The notes under the pieces are model-generated. The model searched no databases, had not been told where the DNA came from, and saw only the letters and a program-made list of their open reading frames with translations. The translations under genes were made by a program, and so were the position numbers. From Flavobacterium denitrificans DSM 15936 (GTDB taxonomy: Bacteria; Bacteroidota; Bacteroidia; Flavobacteriales; Flavobacteriaceae), in contig NZ_AUDL01000004.1 of assembly GCF_000425445.1 (NCBI RefSeq), positions 310,001 through 374,000 of the forward strand: 64,000 bases of DNA, written 5' to 3'. Below are positions 7,677 to 16,511 of the stretch, one piece after another. The first letter of the stretch is position 1; each line of letters opens with the position of its first letter.

Positions 7677-8729
7677 ATGGAAAGTGCATTTATTATAGAA
7701 AAAAGTGTTGTTATCGTTGTCGTTTTTGCGGTAACTATGATTATGGCAATGTATTCTACTTGGGCAGAACGTAAAGTTGCTGCTTTCTTGCAAGATCGTA
7801 TTGGACCAAACCGCGCTGGATGGGGAGGTTTATTACAACCGCTTGCTGATGGTATGAAATTATTCTCTAAAGAAGAGTTTTTTCCAAACACGCCAAATAG
7901 ATTTTTGTTCGTAGTAGGTCCGGCAATTGCCATGAGTACTGCTTTAATGACTAGTGCTGTAATTCCGTGGGGAGATCGTTTACATCTTTTTGGAAGAGAT
8001 ATAATTCTTCAAGCTACTGATGTAAACATTGCTTTACTATACATTTTCGGAGTTCTTTCTGTTGGAGTTTACGGTATCATGATTGGTGGATGGGCTTCTA
8101 ACAATAAATTCTCATTGATGGGAGCGGTTCGTGCTGCTTCTCAAATGGTATCGTATGAGGTTGCGATGGGATTGTCAATGATTGCATTATTGATGATGAC
8201 TGGAACAATGAGCTTAAAAGAAATCTCATTACAGCAACAAGGAATGAACTGGAATGTTTTTTATCAGCCATTATCATTTTTAATCTTCTTGATTTGTTCT
8301 TTTGCTGAAACGAACAGAACACCTTTCGACTTAGCAGAATGTGAAAGCGAGTTAATTGGAGGTTACCATACTGAATATTCTTCAATGAAAATGGGATTCT
8401 ATTTATTTGCTGAATATGCAAGTATGTTTATTTCGGCAACTATTATTTCTGTTTTATTCTTTGGAGGATATAATTATCCTGGAATGCAATGGATGGTAGA
8501 AAATGTTGGTGTAAACACAGCTAACTTATTAGGAATTGCAGTTTTATTTGTAAAAATATGTTTCTTCATATTCTTTTACATGTGGGTACGTTGGACAATT
8601 CCAAGATTTAGATATGACCAATTAATGAATTTAGGTTGGAGAATTTTGATTCCGCTTTCGATTGTTAATATTATGATTACAGGAGCTGTTATTTTAAGAC
8701 ACGATATCGCAGCAGCTTTAGGATTTTAA
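7677..8729 (+). CDS. nuoH: NADH-quinone oxidoreductase subunit H
   Basis: A 350-residue membrane subunit that shapes the quinone entry channel at the base of the hydrophilic arm. The conserved block GPNRAGWGGLLQPLADGMK (about residues 42-60) and the acidic motif ETNRTPFDLAECESELIGG (about 211-230) followed by the EYSSMKMGFYLFAEY block are intact. About eight hydrophobic segments are visible. It starts seven bases after nuoG. Full family length. Confidence 0.98.
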   Translation: MESAFIIEKSVVIVVVFAVTMIMAMYSTWAERKVAAFLQDRIGPNRAGWGGLLQPLADGMKLFSKEEFFPNTPNRFLFVVGPAIAMSTALMTSAVIPWGDRLHLFGRDIILQATDVNIALLYIFGVLSVGVYGIMIGGWASNNKFSLMGAVRAASQMVSYEVAMGLSMIALLMMTGTMSLKEISLQQQGMNWNVFYQPLSFLIFLICSFAETNRTPFDLAECESELIGGYHTEYSSMKMGFYLFAEYASMFISATIISVLFFGGYNYPGMQWMVENVGVNTANLLGIAVLFVKICFFIFFYMWVRWTIPRFRYDQLMNLGWRILIPLSIVNIMITGAVILRHDIAAALGF

Positions 8730-8811
8730 AACCGTAATCAGCTTCAAATAAAAACAAAATAGATTTGAATTTGACTTATCAAATTTTGAATCATAAATTA
8801 TAATAGTAAAA

Positions 8812-9357
8812 ATGTCAATAGAAACTATATCATTATCGGGTAGAAAAAAAGTGGTGTCAAACAAGGACATGACTTTTTTGGAACGATTGTATCTTGTGGC
8901 AATTGTAAAAGGTTTATTGATTACAATCAAACACTTTTTTAGAAAAAAAGCTACAATTCATTACCCAGAGCAAGAACGTGAAAGAAGTGCTGTTTATCGT
9001 GGTCAACACATGTTGAAACGCGATGAGCAAGGACGTGAAAACTGTACTGCTTGCGGATTATGTGCTTTATCATGTCCAGCAGAAGCAATCACTATGAAGG
9101 CTGCTGAACGTAAAGCAGATGAGAAACACTTATACAGAGAAGAGAAATACGCTGAAATCTATGAAATCAACATGCTTCGTTGTATTTTCTGTGGTTTGTG
9201 CGAAGAAGCTTGTCCGAAAGATGCTATTTACTTGACCGAATCTAAAGTATTAGTTCCTGCAAGCTATGAAAGAGAAGATTTCATTTTTGGAAAAGACAAA
9301 TTAGTAATGCCTTTAGAAATGGCTTTGAAAAATTCACAACTTAATAACGCTAACTAA
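8812..9357 (+). CDS. nuoI: NADH-quinone oxidoreductase subunit I (two 4Fe-4S)
   Basis: A 181-residue ferredoxin-like complex I subunit that carries clusters N6a and N6b between NuoG and NuoB. The two sets are Cys78, Cys81, Cys84, Cys88 (CTACGLCALSCP) and Cys124, Cys127, Cys130, Cys134 (CIFCGLCEEACP). An amphipathic N-terminal part (residues 22-45) probably lies on the membrane. It follows nuoH by 82 bases. Its last base is the first base of the nuoJ start codon. Confidence 0.97.
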   Translation: MSIETISLSGRKKVVSNKDMTFLERLYLVAIVKGLLITIKHFFRKKATIHYPEQERERSAVYRGQHMLKRDEQGRENCTACGLCALSCPAEAITMKAAERKADEKHLYREEKYAEIYEINMLRCIFCGLCEEACPKDAIYLTESKVLVPASYEREDFIFGKDKLVMPLEMALKNSQLNNAN

Positions 9358-9896
9358 TGATACACATTCCAGATCTTGCAAACGCAACTCCTGTAGGAGT
9401 GATATTCTGTATCTTAGCGTTTATTACCGTAATTACTGCTTTCTTGACTATTTTTAGCAGAAACCCTATTCACTCAGCTATTTACTTAGTGATTTGTTTC
9501 TTCTCTATTGGAGGTCATTATTTGTTATTAAACTCTCAATTCTTAGCAATTGTTCATATTATCGTCTATGCCGGAGCTATTATGATTTTGTTCCTGTTTA
9601 CGATCATGTTAATGAACTTAAACGAACAAAAAGACGTGCACCGCCCAAGAATTACACGCTTGGGTGCCATTGTTTCTTTTTGCTTGATTGTAATTGTTTT
9701 AATCGCAATCTTCATCAACTCTAAGCCAATTGTGGGTGATTATGATTCAACTGGTGAAGATTTCCAATCGATTAAAGTATTGGGCAAAATATTATTGAAC
9801 GAATATATGGTGCCGTTTGAATTTGCTTCAGTCTTACTTTTAGTAGCAATGATTGGAACTGTATTATTGTCTAAAAAAGAAAAATTAAATAAGTAA
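9357..9896 (+). CDS. nuoJ: NADH-quinone oxidoreductase subunit J
   Basis: A 179-residue membrane subunit of the proton-pumping arm. About five transmembrane helices are visible, including the conserved block [20 protein letters not shown] (about residues 66-85), which carries the family's pi-bulge helix. It overlaps nuoI and nuoK by one base each (TAATG junctions), a clear sign of translational coupling. Length is typical. Confidence 0.97.
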   Translation: MIHIPDLANATPVGVIFCILAFITVITAFLTIFSRNPIHSAIYLVICFFSIGGHYLLLNSQFLAIVHIIVYAGAIMILFLFTIMLMNLNEQKDVHRPRITRLGAIVSFCLIVIVLIAIFINSKPIVGDYDSTGEDFQSIKVLGKILLNEYMVPFEFASVLLLVAMIGTVLLSKKEKLNK

Positions 9897-10216
9897 TGGG
9901 TAATATATTAAATCAAATAGGTATTGAAAATTACATCTTTTTAAGTGTTGTACTTTTTTGTATTGGTATTTTTGGTGTGTTATACAGACGAAATTCAATC
10001 ATCGTTTTTATGTCTATCGAGATCATGCTGAATGCAGTTAACCTTTTATTTGTGGCTTTTTCGACTTATCATCAAGATGCACAAGGACAAGTTTTCGTAT
10101 TCTTCTCGATGGCAGTTGCTGCCGCAGAGGTTGCAGTAGGATTAGCAATTTTAGTTTCAATTTTTAGAAACATTGGCTCAATTAGTATCGATAACTTAAA
10201 AAATTTAAAAGGATAA
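9896..10216 (+). CDS. nuoK: NADH-quinone oxidoreductase subunit K
   Basis: A 106-residue membrane subunit of the proton-pumping arm with three helices (about residues 11-30, 33-57, 64-90). The [17 protein letters not shown] block carries the helix-2 glutamate that is essential in the family, and [12 protein letters not shown] follows in helix 3 with the second membrane glutamate. It shares one base with nuoJ and lies six bases before nuoL. Confidence 0.97.
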   Translation: MGNILNQIGIENYIFLSVVLFCIGIFGVLYRRNSIIVFMSIEIMLNAVNLLFVAFSTYHQDAQGQVFVFFSMAVAAAEVAVGLAILVSIFRNIGSISIDNLKNLKG

Positions 10217-10222
10217 AAAGAA

Positions 10223-12106
10223 ATGGATATTAATTTAGCTTTACTTTTAGTATTAACTCCTTTTTTAGGATTTTTAATCAATGTTTTCTTTGGAAAGAGC
10301 CTTGGAAAAACAGTTTCAGGAGCAATCGGAACTGTAGCTGTGGCAATTTCTTTCATCGTTACTCTTGTACTTTTTAATCAAATTACTTCAACTGGAAAAG
10401 CAATTGAAGTTACTTTATTTGATTGGATTCAAATTAGCAACTTAAAAATCAATCTTGGATTTTTATTAGATCAATTATCAGTTCTTTGGTTGCTTTTCGT
10501 AACCGGAATTGGATCTTTGATTCACTTATACTCTATCAGTTACATGCACGATGATGAGAATATGCACAAGTTTTTCGCGTATTTGAATTTGTTCGTATTC
10601 TTTATGATTACGCTTGTAATTGGAAGCAACTTATTAGTTCTTTTCATCGGATGGGAAGGTGTTGGACTTTGTTCTTACCTATTAATTGGATTCTGGCATA
10701 AAAACCAAGATTACAATGATGCTGCAAAAAAAGCTTTCATCATGAACAGAATTGGAGATTTAGGTCTTTTAATTGGAATGTTTATCATCGGATCGATGTT
10801 CTCAACATTAGATTATGCAACTTTAAAAACAGCAATTGCGGGAGCTGCTAACTTAGATGTATCATTACTTTCTTTAGCTGCTTTATGTTTATTTATTGGA
10901 GCTTGTGGTAAATCTGCTCAAATTCCATTATACACTTGGTTACCTGATGCAATGGCTGGACCAACTCCTGTTTCCGCATTAATCCACGCGGCGACAATGG
11001 TAACTGCGGGTATTTTTATGGTAACGAGATTAAACTTTGTTTTTGACCTTGCAACAGATGTTCAAACTGTAATTGCAGTAATCGGAGCGATCACTTCGTT
11101 AGTTGCAGCTACAATTGGATTAGTTCAAAATGATATCAAAAAAGTATTGGCATACTCTACAGTTTCTCAATTAGGACTAATGTTTTTAGCATTAGGATTT
11201 AGAGCTTATGAAGTAGCTGTTTTCCACGTAATCACGCACGCTTTCTTCAAAGCTTGTTTATTCTTAGGCTCAGGTTCTGTTATCCACGGATTACATGGCG
11301 AGCAAGATATGCGTAATATGGGTGGATTGCGTAAAGCAATGCCAATTACGTTCTGGACAATGTTGATTTCTTCATTAGCCATTTCTGGAGTTCCATTTTT
11401 CTCGGGATTCTTTTCTAAAGATGAAATTTTATTGACAGCTTTCCACCATAGTATTCCATTATATGTTGTTGGATCTGTAGCTTCAATTATGACGGCTTTC
11501 TATATGTTTCGATTAATGTTCTTGACTTTCTTCAAAGAATTTAGAGGAACTGAAGAACAAAAACATCATTTACACGAAAGTGGTTCATTAATCACTATTC
11601 CGCTTATCATTTTAGCAATTTTAGCAACTTTTGGAGGATTAATCAGTTTGCCAGGAAACAGCTGGCTAAATGAGTACTTAGCTCCTCTTTTCACAAAAGT
11701 GGCAGGCGAAGAACACCATTTAGGCCCAACTGAATACACTTTAATGGGTGTTGCAGTTTTAGGCGGATTACTAGGAATTTTAATTGCTTATATAAAATAC
11801 TTTAAACAAGACAATGTGCCAGAAAGCGACGAAAACATTACTGGTGTAGCAAAAGTTTTATACAACAAATATTATGTTGACGAACTTTATGATGCAGTAT
11901 TTGTGCGTCCTGTAAACAGCTTATCAAAAATCTTTAGAGATTATGTTGAAACTGGTTTATCTGCACTTGTTTTTGGATTAGGCAAAGTGGCGAATGAATT
12001 ATCATTTCAAGGAAAAAAATTACAAACCGGAAGTATCGGATTATATCTTTTTGCCTTTGTTTTAGGACTTTGTGCAATTGTTTCCTATATATTTTTAGCT
12101 CAATAA
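10223..12106 (+). CDS. nuoL: NADH-quinone oxidoreductase subunit L
   Basis: A 627-residue antiporter-like subunit at the distal end of complex I. The key helix-5 glutamate is Glu145 in FIGWEGVGLCSYLLIGFW. The broken-helix block with HAATMVTAGIFMV and the VLAYSTVSQLGLMFLALG region follow. The C-terminal part holds the long lateral helix (about residues 500-570, around DENITGVAKVLYNKYYVDELYD) and a final transmembrane helix. It follows nuoK by six bases and precedes nuoM by ten. Full length. Confidence 0.98.
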   Translation: MDINLALLLVLTPFLGFLINVFFGKSLGKTVSGAIGTVAVAISFIVTLVLFNQITSTGKAIEVTLFDWIQISNLKINLGFLLDQLSVLWLLFVTGIGSLIHLYSISYMHDDENMHKFFAYLNLFVFFMITLVIGSNLLVLFIGWEGVGLCSYLLIGFWHKNQDYNDAAKKAFIMNRIGDLGLLIGMFIIGSMFSTLDYATLKTAIAGAANLDVSLLSLAALCLFIGACGKSAQIPLYTWLPDAMAGPTPVSALIHAATMVTAGIFMVTRLNFVFDLATDVQTVIAVIGAITSLVAATIGLVQNDIKKVLAYSTVSQLGLMFLALGFRAYEVAVFHVITHAFFKACLFLGSGSVIHGLHGEQDMRNMGGLRKAMPITFWTMLISSLAISGVPFFSGFFSKDEILLTAFHHSIPLYVVGSVASIMTAFYMFRLMFLTFFKEFRGTEEQKHHLHESGSLITIPLIILAILATFGGLISLPGNSWLNEYLAPLFTKVAGEEHHLGPTEYTLMGVAVLGGLLGILIAYIKYFKQDNVPESDENITGVAKVLYNKYYVDELYDAVFVRPVNSLSKIFRDYVETGLSALVFGLGKVANELSFQGKKLQTGSIGLYLFAFVLGLCAIVSYIFLAQ

Positions 12107-12116
12107 TATTATAACT

Positions 12117-13556
12117 ATGAACGTTTCTACTATATTAATTATACTTTTAATTGGTGCATTTGCCACTTATTTTTCTGGTGACAAACTAGCTTCAAAAGTT
12201 GCATTACTTTTTAGTTTAGCAGCTTTAGGATGTTCAATTGTATTATTGAATAATTTTTCTGCTGGCGAAAATATCAGCGTAATCAACAGCTGGATTACAC
12301 AACCAAAAATTTCATTTGCCTTAAATGCTGATGGATTAGCTCTTGCAATGCTTTTATTGACAGCAGCTTTAACACCGATTATTATATTTTCTTCTTTTGG
12401 AAATGAATATAAAAATGCTAAGGCATTCTACGCATTAATTTTATTTATGGCATTTGCAATGACAGGAACTTTCCTTGCTGCAGATGGTCTTTTATATTAT
12501 ATTTTCTGGGAGCTAGCTCTTATTCCAATCTATTTTATTGCACTTATCTGGGGTAATGGAGATGCAGATGAAAGAAGAAAAGCGGTGGTTAAATTCTTTA
12601 TTTATACACTTGCCGGTTCGTTATTCATGCTTGTTGCATTTATTTATTTATATCAAAAAGCGGGCAGTTTCTTAATCGAAGATCTATACAAATTGAATCT
12701 TTCTGCTGACGAGCAATTATGGATATTCCTAGCTTTCTTTTTAGCTTATGCAATCAAAATTCCAATTATTCCTTTCCATACATGGCAAGCAAATGTGTAC
12801 CAAAAAGCACCAACAGTTGGAACAATGCTTTTATCAGGTATCATGCTTAAAATGGGATTGTACAGTGTAATTCGTTGGCAATTGCCAATTGCGCCTTTGG
12901 CAGCGAAAGAATACATGGATATTTTTATCATATTAGGAATTGCTGGAGTTATTTACGGATCAATTGTAGCTTTGAGACAAAAAGATTTAAAGAAATTATT
13001 AGCTTATTCCTCTTTAGCTCACGTGGGATTAATCGCTGCAGGAACTTACACTTTGACGGTTGATGGTTTACGTGGAGCAGTTTTACAAATGATTGCTCAC
13101 GGTTTTGTTGTTGTTGGATTGTTTTATGCTGCCGAAATTATTTACAGAAGATTTGAAACAAGAGAAATTGCTTCATTAGGTGGTATTCGTACACAGTCTC
13201 CAAAATTTACTTCAATGTTCTTAATTTTGGTTCTAGCTTCAGTTGCCTTGCCAACTACATTTAACTTTATTGGAGAGTTTACAGTATTATACAGTTTATC
13301 TCAAATCAATATCTGGTTTGCTGTTTTGGGCGGAACTACTATTATTTTGGGAGCTTACTATATGCTTAAAATGTTTCAGAATGTTATGTTAGGAGAAACG
13401 AATTCAAAAATATTTGCTGATGTTACGCTTAACGAAGGTATTTCAATGGTAGCCATTATTGCTGTTTTAATATTCTTTGGATTTTATCCAAAACCTATAA
13501 CAGATTTGATCACACCAAGTTTAGAAACGATTTTAAACGTTATCAATAAAAATTAA
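12117..13556 (+). CDS. nuoM: NADH-quinone oxidoreductase subunit M
   Basis: A 479-residue antiporter-like proton-pumping subunit. Glu132 in YYIFWELALIPIYFIALIWG is the conserved helix-5 glutamate. The PFHTWQANVYQKAPTVGTML block (about residues 221-240) and KKLLAYSSLAHVGLIAAG follow. About fourteen hydrophobic helices are evident. It sits ten bases after nuoL and 56 bases before nuoN. Length is slightly below the roughly 500 residues common in the family. Confidence 0.97.
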   Translation: MNVSTILIILLIGAFATYFSGDKLASKVALLFSLAALGCSIVLLNNFSAGENISVINSWITQPKISFALNADGLALAMLLLTAALTPIIIFSSFGNEYKNAKAFYALILFMAFAMTGTFLAADGLLYYIFWELALIPIYFIALIWGNGDADERRKAVVKFFIYTLAGSLFMLVAFIYLYQKAGSFLIEDLYKLNLSADEQLWIFLAFFLAYAIKIPIIPFHTWQANVYQKAPTVGTMLLSGIMLKMGLYSVIRWQLPIAPLAAKEYMDIFIILGIAGVIYGSIVALRQKDLKKLLAYSSLAHVGLIAAGTYTLTVDGLRGAVLQMIAHGFVVVGLFYAAEIIYRRFETREIASLGGIRTQSPKFTSMFLILVLASVALPTTFNFIGEFTVLYSLSQINIWFAVLGGTTIILGAYYMLKMFQNVMLGETNSKIFADVTLNEGISMVAIIAVLIFFGFYPKPITDLITPSLETILNVINKN

Positions 13557-13612
13557 TATTTTAAATAAAATAAATTAGGGCGTTTTAGATTTCCTAAATC
13601 AAAAAAACAAAA

Positions 13613-15004
13613 ATGAATACATTAATAGCTATAACAGGATTGGGTATTTTTTGCCTATTGTTTGAAATTCTAAATTTTAGAAAAGGCATTGTTCCGTTTA
13701 CCATTTTAGGTTTATTAGGAGTTTTAGCACTTAACTATTATGAATTTGGATCAACAGCAAGTTATTACAACAATATGATTGCGGTAAGCAAGTTCTCTAC
13801 TGCATTTTCATCATTGTTTATTATTTTGACTATTTTCCTTGTAGCATTAAGTCATAATTTTTACGAAAATCATCAAACAAAAATTTCTGATTATATTGCT
13901 ATAAAAGTATTTTTATTGGCTGGAGCTGTTGCTATGGTTTCTTTTGGAAATTTAGCAATGTTTTTCCTTGGAATTGAAATCCTGTCAATTGCATTATACA
14001 TTCTTGCAGCAAGTGACCGTTTGAACATTAAAAGTAACGAAGCTGGTATGAAATATTTCTTGATGGGATCTTTTGCATCAGGAATCATTTTATTCGGAAT
14101 TTGTTTGATTTACGGAGCTATGGGAACTTTTGATGTAACTGAAATCTACGAAAGCTCTCTATCTGCTGAATTGCCAATCTGGTTTCCAATCGGGATGGTC
14201 TTAATGACAATTGGAATGTTTTTTAAGATTGCAGCTGTACCATTTCATTTCTGGGCTCCAGACGTTTATGAAGGTTCTCCTGCATTGACAACGGCTTTGA
14301 TGAGCACTTTGGCTAAAGTTGTTGCGGTTGCAACACTTTACAAATTGGTAGCTGGTTTAAACTTAATTCCTTCATTAGAAAACCAAGATCTATTAGGAAC
14401 ATTTGAACATATTATAGTGATCATTTCAATTGCTTCTATGACAGTTGGAAATTTAATGGCTTTGCGTCAAGTGAATGTGAAACGTATGCTTGCATTTTCA
14501 GGAATCTCACATGCTGGTTTCATGTTGATGACATTTTTGACTATCGCAACTTCTGCAGGAGTTTTATTGTACTACGCAGCTGCGTATGCATTAGCAGGAA
14601 TCGCGGCATTTAGTGTTATTTTATATGTTTGCAAAAATCAAGACAACGAGGATATTACAAACTTCCACGGTTTAGGAAAAACAAATCCGTTATTGGCTGC
14701 AATTTTGACTGGCTCATTATTATCAATGGCCGGAATTCCAATTTTCTCTGGATTTTTTGCTAAATTATTCTTATTCAGCCAAACCATTCAATCTGGTTAT
14801 ATTGCTTTAGTTATTGTTGCTGTTATCAACTCTATTATCAGTGTTGGTTACTATTTTAAATTAATTTTAGCAATGTATTCAAAAGAACCAAACGAAGAGC
14901 GCACCGGAAAACCATTCCTTATTTATGCTGTAGCAATTGTTTCAATTACTTTAAACATTGTATTAGGTTTATTCCCTTCTTTAGTTTTAGATTTATTGAA
15001 CTAA
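13613..15004 (+). CDS. nuoN: NADH-quinone oxidoreductase subunit N
   Basis: A 463-residue antiporter-like subunit, the last gene of the operon. The FFLGIEILSIALYILAA block (about residues 121-137) carries the helix-5 glutamate. AAVPFHFWAPDVYEGSPALT and RMLAFSGISHAGFMLM are further family motifs. A strong terminator follows within 20 bases. All fourteen nuo genes are therefore present, in the standard order A to N, with no insertions. Confidence 0.97.
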   Translation: MNTLIAITGLGIFCLLFEILNFRKGIVPFTILGLLGVLALNYYEFGSTASYYNNMIAVSKFSTAFSSLFIILTIFLVALSHNFYENHQTKISDYIAIKVFLLAGAVAMVSFGNLAMFFLGIEILSIALYILAASDRLNIKSNEAGMKYFLMGSFASGIILFGICLIYGAMGTFDVTEIYESSLSAELPIWFPIGMVLMTIGMFFKIAAVPFHFWAPDVYEGSPALTTALMSTLAKVVAVATLYKLVAGLNLIPSLENQDLLGTFEHIIVIISIASMTVGNLMALRQVNVKRMLAFSGISHAGFMLMTFLTIATSAGVLLYYAAAYALAGIAAFSVILYVCKNQDNEDITNFHGLGKTNPLLAAILTGSLLSMAGIPIFSGFFAKLFLFSQTIQSGYIALVIVAVINSIISVGYYFKLILAMYSKEPNEERTGKPFLIYAVAIVSITLNIVLGLFPSLVLDLLN

Positions 15005-15022
15005 AAAGTTTATCCAAAATAT

Positions 15023-15062
15023 AAAAAGTCCGTCAAGAGTTATTTTTGACGGACTTTTTTTT
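15023..15062 (+). terminator. Terminator of the nuo operon
   Basis: AAAAAGTCCGTCAA pairs with TTGACGGACTTTTT around a short loop and runs into a T stretch, 19 bases after the nuoN stop. Confidence 0.92.
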
Positions 15063-15132
15063 AAGCCACCTTTAGTCCGAAAAATTCATGTTAAAAATTT
15101 AACGCAAAACAACAGACTTCAAAAAAACTCCA

Positions 15133-15140
15133 TATATTTG
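15133..15140 (+). promoter_or_regulatory. -7 box of the Bax-inhibitor-like gene
   Basis: TATATTTG matches TAnnTTTG. It places the transcript start near 15147 and so supports the ATG at 15165 over an in-frame TTG at 15138, which lies inside the box. No clear -33 TTG is seen. Confidence 0.55.
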
Positions 15141-15164
15141 ATTACAATTAAATGTATTAAAAAT

Positions 15165-15938
15165 ATGAACTTCAATTCAAAAAATCCATTTTTAAGCGAC
15201 AAGCGTTTTTCATCAAATACTGTATCAAAAGCTGAAGAAGTACACGAAGCACAAATTATTGATTACAATCAAGAAATGACTTTGTCTGGTACAATCAACA
15301 AAACAGCCATTTTATTTTTATTGCTGTGTGCCGGATCAATGATAACTTGGTGGATGGCCTTTAACGGAATGAATCCTATGTTGCCTACTATTGGTGGTGC
15401 GATCGTTGGTTTGATCCTGGTTCTTATTTCTTCATTCAAACCCCAAGCTTCGCCATATCTAGCTCCAGGTTACGCTTTTTTTGAAGGCTTATTCATCGGC
15501 GGAATTTCTGCAATATTTGAAATAAAATATCCTGGAATAGTAATCAATGCCGTTGCTGCAACACTCGTTACTTTTTTAGTATGTTTGGGTTTATATAAAT
15601 TTAAAATCGTAAAAGTTACTGAACAATTCAAATCAGTCGTTATTGCCTCTACTCTAGCAATCGGGACTTACTATTTAATTTCTTGGTTAGTTTCATTATT
15701 TACAAACTGGACTCCTGTTCATTATGGAAATTCAATGATGAGCATTGGGATTAGTGTATTTGTAATTGTTATTGCGGCCTTGAACTTATTTTTAGATTTT
15801 GACCAAATCGAAAAAGGAGTACAGCAAAGAATGCCAAAATTTATGGAATGGTTTGGTGCTATGGGACTAATTATTACATTAGTTTGGCTTTACGTTGAAT
15901 TTTTGAGATTGCTTTCAAAATTATCTAGCAAAGACTAG
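15165..15938 (+). CDS. Bax inhibitor-1/YccA family membrane protein
   Basis: A 257-residue membrane protein with a soluble N-terminal stretch (about 45 residues) and seven hydrophobic segments. The order and spacing, the FFEGLFIGGISAIFE block (about residues 106-120) and the NLFLDFDQIEKGVQQRMPKFMEW region near residue 215 match the YccA branch of the Bax inhibitor-1 family. Members include E. coli YccA, which modulates FtsH, and pH-sensitive calcium-leak channels. The particular role here is unknown. It is a single-gene unit between terminators with a -7 box just upstream. Confidence 0.88.
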   Translation: MNFNSKNPFLSDKRFSSNTVSKAEEVHEAQIIDYNQEMTLSGTINKTAILFLLLCAGSMITWWMAFNGMNPMLPTIGGAIVGLILVLISSFKPQASPYLAPGYAFFEGLFIGGISAIFEIKYPGIVINAVAATLVTFLVCLGLYKFKIVKVTEQFKSVVIASTLAIGTYYLISWLVSLFTNWTPVHYGNSMMSIGISVFVIVIAALNLFLDFDQIEKGVQQRMPKFMEWFGAMGLIITLVWLYVEFLRLLSKLSSKD

Positions 15939-15962
15939 TAGTTTTTCCAACTTATACTATAT

Positions 15963-15997
15963 AAGCCTTTTTGAACTTTTCAAAAAGGCTTTTTTTA
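15963..15997 (+). terminator. Terminator after the Bax-inhibitor-like gene
   Basis: AAGCCTTTTTGAA pairs exactly with TTCAAAAAGGCTT over a three-base loop and is followed by T residues. Confidence 0.9.
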
Positions 15998-16306
15998 TGC
16001 TTATCATTTAATAAAAGCATTTATAAAAATTACATCTTCACCAATTCGTTTTCAAAATTTCTTTAAAAAACAGCATTCCTCTAATTGACCCTTGTATCTT
16101 TAAAAAGAATGTAAAAAGAGATCAAAAAATTGTTTATCAGTGTAAAAACCCCAAATCAAACTCAAAAAAGTGGCTTATTTCCTATTTTTAATTTTTATTT
16201 TAAAACATTTGCAAATCTTAAAAATTTTGCAAAAATATATGATCCTTTTTGTTTTTTCACATATCAAAAACGTAGTAAAAATAAGACCTAAGAAGACACT
16301 TCTTGA
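15998..16306. other. AT-rich non-coding stretch before the pectate lyase operator
   Basis: No gene, RNA or clear repeat is recognised. It is very AT-rich and precedes the two palindromic sites described next. Confidence 0.5.
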
Positions 16307-16347
16307 ATTATGTAATAAATTACAATTAGTGCAATTTATTACATAAT
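16307..16347. promoter_or_regulatory. Upstream inverted-repeat operator of the pectate lyase gene
   Basis: ATTATGTAATAAATT (16307-16321) is perfectly mirrored at 16333-16347 across an 11-base spacer. The left arm with its flank, TGTAATAAATTACAATTA (16311-16328), differs only in two central bases from the downstream palindrome at 16431. This suggests two sites for the same dimeric repressor or activator, about 120 bases apart. Confidence 0.65.
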
Positions 16348-16422
16348 CAATATTTATATAATTAATTTTTTAAATAATATTTCTTTTATTTATGAAATAT
16401 TTATGAATTTCAGAAAAAATTA

Positions 16423-16444
16423 TATTTTTGTGTAATCGATTACA
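16423..16444 (+). promoter_or_regulatory. -7 box with adjoining palindromic operator of the pectate lyase gene
   Basis: TATTTTTG (16423-16430) fits TAnnTTTG. The perfect palindrome TGTAATCGATTACA (16431-16444) begins at the next base and so covers the expected transcript start. The AATCGATT core with central CG resembles LacI-family operators, but the regulator is not encoded nearby and the family is an inference. Binding here would block transcription. The leader to the ATG would be about 75 bases. Confidence 0.65.
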
Positions 16445-16511
16445 ATTAATATTTGTAAAAAATAATCAAAACCACAAATAACTATTACTAACTTTTTTAA
16501 CCTAAACAATT

